The notes below the pieces were generated by a model, which ran no database searches, had not been told where the DNA came from, and saw nothing but the letters and a program-made list of their open reading frames with translations. Below, piece after piece: positions 6,592 to 9,036 of a stretch of DNA of 9,036 nucleotides; the stretch's first letter is position 1, and each line of letters opens with the position of its first letter. Origin of the DNA: Crocinitomicaceae bacterium (GTDB lineage Bacteria > Bacteroidota > Bacteroidia > Flavobacteriales_D > Sanyastnellaceae); assembly GCA_002729115.1 (NCBI GenBank), contig PBWG01000056.1:34032-43067 (forward strand), given 5' to 3'. The translations under genes were made by a program, and so were the position numbers.

Positions 6592-7368
6592 ATGGGCATG
6601 TGGCTGATTGTGGCCCTCGCGCTCGGCGTTTTTGAGGTGCAAGCCCAATCGACAGGCTTCGACGCCGTGTTTGGCGAAGGGGCAGATGTGGTGCTCACCG
6701 ACGCTGGACGCTTCCACGTCACCCTGCACAGCCAGGGGGCAGGTGTGGGCTTTCAGCGCGGGACCTTCGACGGGGCCTTTGTCGTCCGAGGATGGCAAGG
6801 TGAGCTGGTGTTCGTGCGCCACTTGAAAGAGGAAAAAACCCGGAACCCGGTGTACGAGGAGGGTCTGCCCTACGTGTTTGGGAAGGTCAACGCCTTCCAC
6901 GCCTTGCGCCTGCAACGCTACAAGGAGTCGGTCGTGGCGGAGAAATACCGCCGCGGCGGGGTCACCTTGTCACACACGCGAAGCGTGGGCGCCGTGTTGG
7001 GCATCGCCAAGCCGGTGTATTTGGAAATCGGATACCCTGAAATCCCATACACCTCCCTGCAAGTGGAGCGTTACGAGCCGGAAGAGCATTTCTCAGATCG
7101 GATTTACGGCCGGGCCCCGTGGGTCAATGGCTTGGAGAGCTTGGCGTGGAACCCCGGGGTGTCCGTGGGGCAGACCGTCAGCTTTGAATTCAGCGAGACG
7201 CGCACGTCCACCCGGACCCTGGACGTGGGCGTGCAAGCCGACGTGTATTGGCGCCCGGTGGAAATCATGGCGTTTGTGGCGCCCCGGCGAATGCACTTCA
7301 CGTTCCTGTTGCGCTACGCATGGGGTGCACAATGGTCTGCCAAGGGATTGGGCGACGCACGAAGCTGA
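6592..7368 (+). CDS. Conserved Bacteroidota exported protein of unknown function, upstream of lipA
   Basis: A protein of 258 residues from ATG 6592. The frame is open to ATG 6550 (272 residues), but MGMWLIVALALGVFEVQAQ, ending in an AQA-type cleavage site (Q-A-Q), is a convincing signal peptide only from 6592 (or from the ATG two codons later). The core 'EEKTRNP' (~80-86), 'YVFGKVNAFHALRL' (~94-107), 'RRGGV' (~120-124) and 'GIAKPVYLEI' (~137-146) is a pattern I recognise from uncharacterised proteins common in Bacteroidota. Alternating polar and hydrophobic strands and an aromatic-rich C-terminal part (MHFTFLLRYAWGAQW) suggest a small outer-membrane beta-barrel or a periplasmic beta protein; this is inference. 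It ends 24 bp before lipA on the same strand, so the two are probably co-transcribed. Function unknown. Confidence 0.8.
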   Translation: MGMWLIVALALGVFEVQAQSTGFDAVFGEGADVVLTDAGRFHVTLHSQGAGVGFQRGTFDGAFVVRGWQGELVFVRHLKEEKTRNPVYEEGLPYVFGKVNAFHALRLQRYKESVVAEKYRRGGVTLSHTRSVGAVLGIAKPVYLEIGYPEIPYTSLQVERYEPEEHFSDRIYGRAPWVNGLESLAWNPGVSVGQTVSFEFSETRTSTRTLDVGVQADVYWRPVEIMAFVAPRRMHFTFLLRYAWGAQWSAKGLGDARS

Positions 7369-7392
7369 GCATTCCTTTCCGACCTTTGCACC

Positions 7393-8295
7393 ATGACCGC
7401 AGGTTCACCCGGGAACTCTGGACAAGAAGGTTCTTCCAACGTCGCCCCCAAGCAGCGAGTGCCCAAGCCCAAGTGGCTTAGGGTCAAACTGCCCACTGGA
7501 GAGGCTTACCGCGAAGTGCGCAACATTGTGTCGGAGCACAAGCTTCACACGATTTGCGAGAGCGGACACTGCCCCAACATGGGAGAGTGCTGGGGTGAGG
7601 GCACGGCCACGTTCATGATTCTGGGGAACATCTGCACCCGCAGCTGCGGTTTTTGCAACGTGGTCACCGGCAAGCCTGAGGAGGTCGACGTGTTTGAGCC
7701 TGGACGCGTGGCGAACTCGGTCAAGCTCATGGGGGTCAAGCACGCCGTCATCACTTCGGTGGACCGAGACGATTTGCCCGACGGCGGCGCGGAAATTTGG
7801 GCCCAAACGGTGCGCGCCATCCGCCACCAGAGCCCCGGCACGACCCTGGAAACGCTCATCCCTGACTTCGCGGGCAAGTGGGCCAACCTTCAGCACATCA
7901 TCCAAGTGGCGCCCGAAGTTGTGTCGCACAACTTGGAAACGGTGCGGCGCCTGACCAGGTCGGTGCGGATTCAAGCCAAATACGACCGCAGCCTTGAAGT
8001 GATCAAGCGCCTTTCTGACGCCGGCCTTCGCACCAAAAGCGGCGTGATGCTTGGCTTGGGCGAGACCTTCGACGAGGTGGTGGAAACCATGGACGACCTG
8101 CGCAGCGTGGGTTGTCAAGTCATCACCCTGGGACAGTACCTGCAGCCAACCCCCAAGCACCTTCCTGTGGTGGAGTTCATCCACCCCGACGTGTTCGCCG
8201 AATTGGAGGTCATCGGCAAAGAAAAAGGCTTCCGCCACGTGGAAAGCGGGCCCCTCGTTCGCTCCTCATACCACGCGGAAAAGCACGTGGTCTGA
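7393..8295 (+). CDS. lipA: Lipoyl synthase (radical SAM)
   Basis: A 300-residue LipA of normal length. The auxiliary [4Fe-4S] cluster cysteines are C55, C60 and C66 ([12 protein letters not shown]), the radical-SAM cluster cysteines are C81, C85 and C88 (CTRSCGFC), and the C-terminal RSSYHA (290-295) supplies the unusual serine ligand of the auxiliary cluster. '[11 protein letters not shown]' (122-132) and 'GVMLGLGET' (217-225) are further family signatures. The enzyme inserts two sulfur atoms at C6 and C8 of octanoyl groups attached to lipoyl domains (pyruvate and 2-oxoglutarate dehydrogenases, glycine cleavage H protein), consuming its auxiliary cluster as sulfur source, in the cytoplasm. 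The start at 7393 gives a ~25-residue hydrophilic N-terminal extension before 'PKWLR'. No lipB or lplA is visible in the window. Confidence 0.97.
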   Translation: MTAGSPGNSGQEGSSNVAPKQRVPKPKWLRVKLPTGEAYREVRNIVSEHKLHTICESGHCPNMGECWGEGTATFMILGNICTRSCGFCNVVTGKPEEVDVFEPGRVANSVKLMGVKHAVITSVDRDDLPDGGAEIWAQTVRAIRHQSPGTTLETLIPDFAGKWANLQHIIQVAPEVVSHNLETVRRLTRSVRIQAKYDRSLEVIKRLSDAGLRTKSGVMLGLGETFDEVVETMDDLRSVGCQVITLGQYLQPTPKHLPVVEFIHPDVFAELEVIGKEKGFRHVESGPLVRSSYHAEKHVV

Positions 8296-8435
8296 ACTGC
8301 ATCCCATGCTCGAGGAAGCGAGACTCTCGCCCTTAAGCCGTTCACTCCTTCCACACGAGGCGACTTTTGGAGAATCCGGGAGGTTCTTCTGTTGTAACTT
8401 CCGGGCGTCTTTTTGCCTGAATCTAGACCGAATCC
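8296..8435 (+). other. Intergenic region, lipA to propeller gene
   Basis: A 140-bp non-coding gap that should contain the end of the lipA transcript and the promoter of the next gene. A short hairpin GCGAG-ACT-CTCGC sits at 8318-8330 but has no T-run after it, so it is not a convincing intrinsic terminator. TCTTTTTG (8408-8415) is one base off the Bacteroidota -7 element TAnnTTTG, but the nearest upstream TTG (8392-8394) is too close for a normal -33 element. No ribosome binding site is visible before the ATG. Confidence 0.4.
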
Positions 8436-9036
8436 ATGATGTTGAATTCAACCTTGCGCAGCGTTGCTGCTGGAACCGCCATCTTCGGCCTGTCCGTGAT
8501 GGGATGGTTCACCCTGTCCAACCAAGAGTCTGAAGCGTACAGCCCACGCCTCGAAGAGAAAGCCGCCGAACCCAACGGCGCGCTCGAAATTCGCCAAGCC
8601 TTGCTCGGCGACGAGAACGGTGTGGTCGACTACGCCGGCCTTGCAGAGCTCCGCCAGAAGGTGGAAAAGAAGGCCAAGCGCGATTTGGCCGCCAAAGCTT
8701 CAAGCCTCTCATGGCACGAGCTTGGACCAGACAACATCGGTGGACGCACACGTGCCATTGAGCCCTTTGGCGCCAACGGCCTCTACGCAGGTTCGGTGTC
8801 CGGCGGATTGTGGAAATCCATGAACCGTGGCGACAACTGGACCCAAATCACCACCTTCCCCAGCTTGATGGTGGGATCCATCGCGTTGGCGGGCAACGGC
8901 GACCTCTACGTGGGCACAGGCACCGCGTGGGAAGGCGCTTCAGGTGAGGGCGATTCCGGATTCCGCGGCGAGGGCATCTGGCGTTCCACAGACGCAGGTG
9001 CGTCTTGGGAGCAGGTGTCAGGCTCTGGCAGCTTCA
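8436..9036 (+). CDS. Secreted BNR/sortilin-type beta-propeller protein, 3' end outside window
   Basis: An open frame of 200 codons from ATG 8436 to the window edge; the next codon is also ATG (8439) and either could be the start. Residues ~8-30 (RSVAAGTAIFGLSVMGWFTL) form a signal peptide or membrane anchor. Residues ~31-90 are charged and probably helical. At ~93 begins 'WHELGPDNIGGRTRAI', followed by 'LYAGSVSGGLWKSMNRGDNW' and, later, 'GIWRSTDAGASWEQV'. The last two are BNR/sortilin-like repeats (S.D.G..W), and the 'LGP.NIGGR' opening is characteristic of large Bacteroidota secreted propeller proteins, many of which end in a type IX sorting domain; that end is not in the window. Possible roles include carbohydrate or protein binding at the surface or hydrolase activity, but nothing here decides it. 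The frame agrees with its neighbours in base composition. Confidence 0.85.
   Translation, partial: MMLNSTLRSVAAGTAIFGLSVMGWFTLSNQESEAYSPRLEEKAAEPNGALEIRQALLGDENGVVDYAGLAELRQKVEKKAKRDLAAKASSLSWHELGPDNIGGRTRAIEPFGANGLYAGSVSGGLWKSMNRGDNWTQITTFPSLMVGSIALAGNGDLYVGTGTAWEGASGEGDSGFRGEGIWRSTDAGASWEQVSGSGSF

Noticed and set aside
7405..8238. A 277-codon minus-strand frame
   Set aside because: It is fully antisense to lipA, which has every catalytic motif of lipoyl synthase.
8318..8330. Short hairpin GCGAG-ACT-CTCGC after lipA
   Set aside because: It has only a 5-bp stem and no following T-tract; not enough for a terminator call.
8365..8415. Possible Bacteroidota promoter before the propeller gene (TTTTG 8365-8369, TAACTTCC 8395-8402, TCTTTTTG 8408-8415)
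   Set aside because: No combination gives both consensus elements at the usual spacing; each candidate -7 element has one or two mismatches.

Overview
The window is from a GC-rich member of the Bacteroidota, probably of the Flavobacteriales. The evidence is the gene content: a GWxTD-domain lipoprotein, a secreted protein built of HYR-like repeats, a secreted beta-propeller opening with the 'LGPDNIGGRTRA' signature, and a conserved Bacteroidota protein of unknown function beside lipA. No start codon here has a clear Shine-Dalgarno sequence, which also fits the phylum. The assignment comes from protein families only; no rRNA or other marker gene is present.

Left block, minus strand (1-5867). 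Reading right to left there are three genes: a GWxTD lipoprotein (5867-4620), rlmB for the 23S rRNA Gm2251 methyltransferase (4583-3828), and a very large secreted repeat protein that starts at 3749 and runs off the left edge of the window still open. The visible 1249 residues are a signal peptide, a Cys-containing N-terminal domain of about 275 residues, and 12 complete tandem HYR-like units of 76-82 residues, with the first residue of a 13th at the edge. Gaps are 36 bp (GWxTD to rlmB) and 78 bp (rlmB to repeat protein). A hairpin across the rlmB stop may separate the last gene from the first two.

Middle block (5868-6592). A 95-bp divergent gap leads to a 40-codon lipoprotein on the plus strand (5963-6085). 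Its stop codon overlaps that of a convergent OsmC-family gene (minus, 6519-6082); the four bases TTAA serve both. OsmC diverges from the next gene across a 72-bp gap that holds a perfect 8-bp inverted repeat.

Right block, plus strand (6592-9036). A conserved Bacteroidota exported protein of unknown function lies 24 bp upstream of lipA (lipoyl synthase, with all six cluster cysteines), so the two probably form an operon. After a 140-bp gap a secreted BNR/sortilin-type propeller protein begins and runs off the right edge.

Overall this looks like an ordinary core and cell-envelope region, not a mobile or defence island. I found no tRNA, rRNA, CRISPR, IS element or prophage gene. The points most worth a second look are the giant repeat protein with its invariant cysteine pair, the 40-residue lipoprotein with the shared stop, the dyad upstream of osmC, and the unknown protein paired with lipA.
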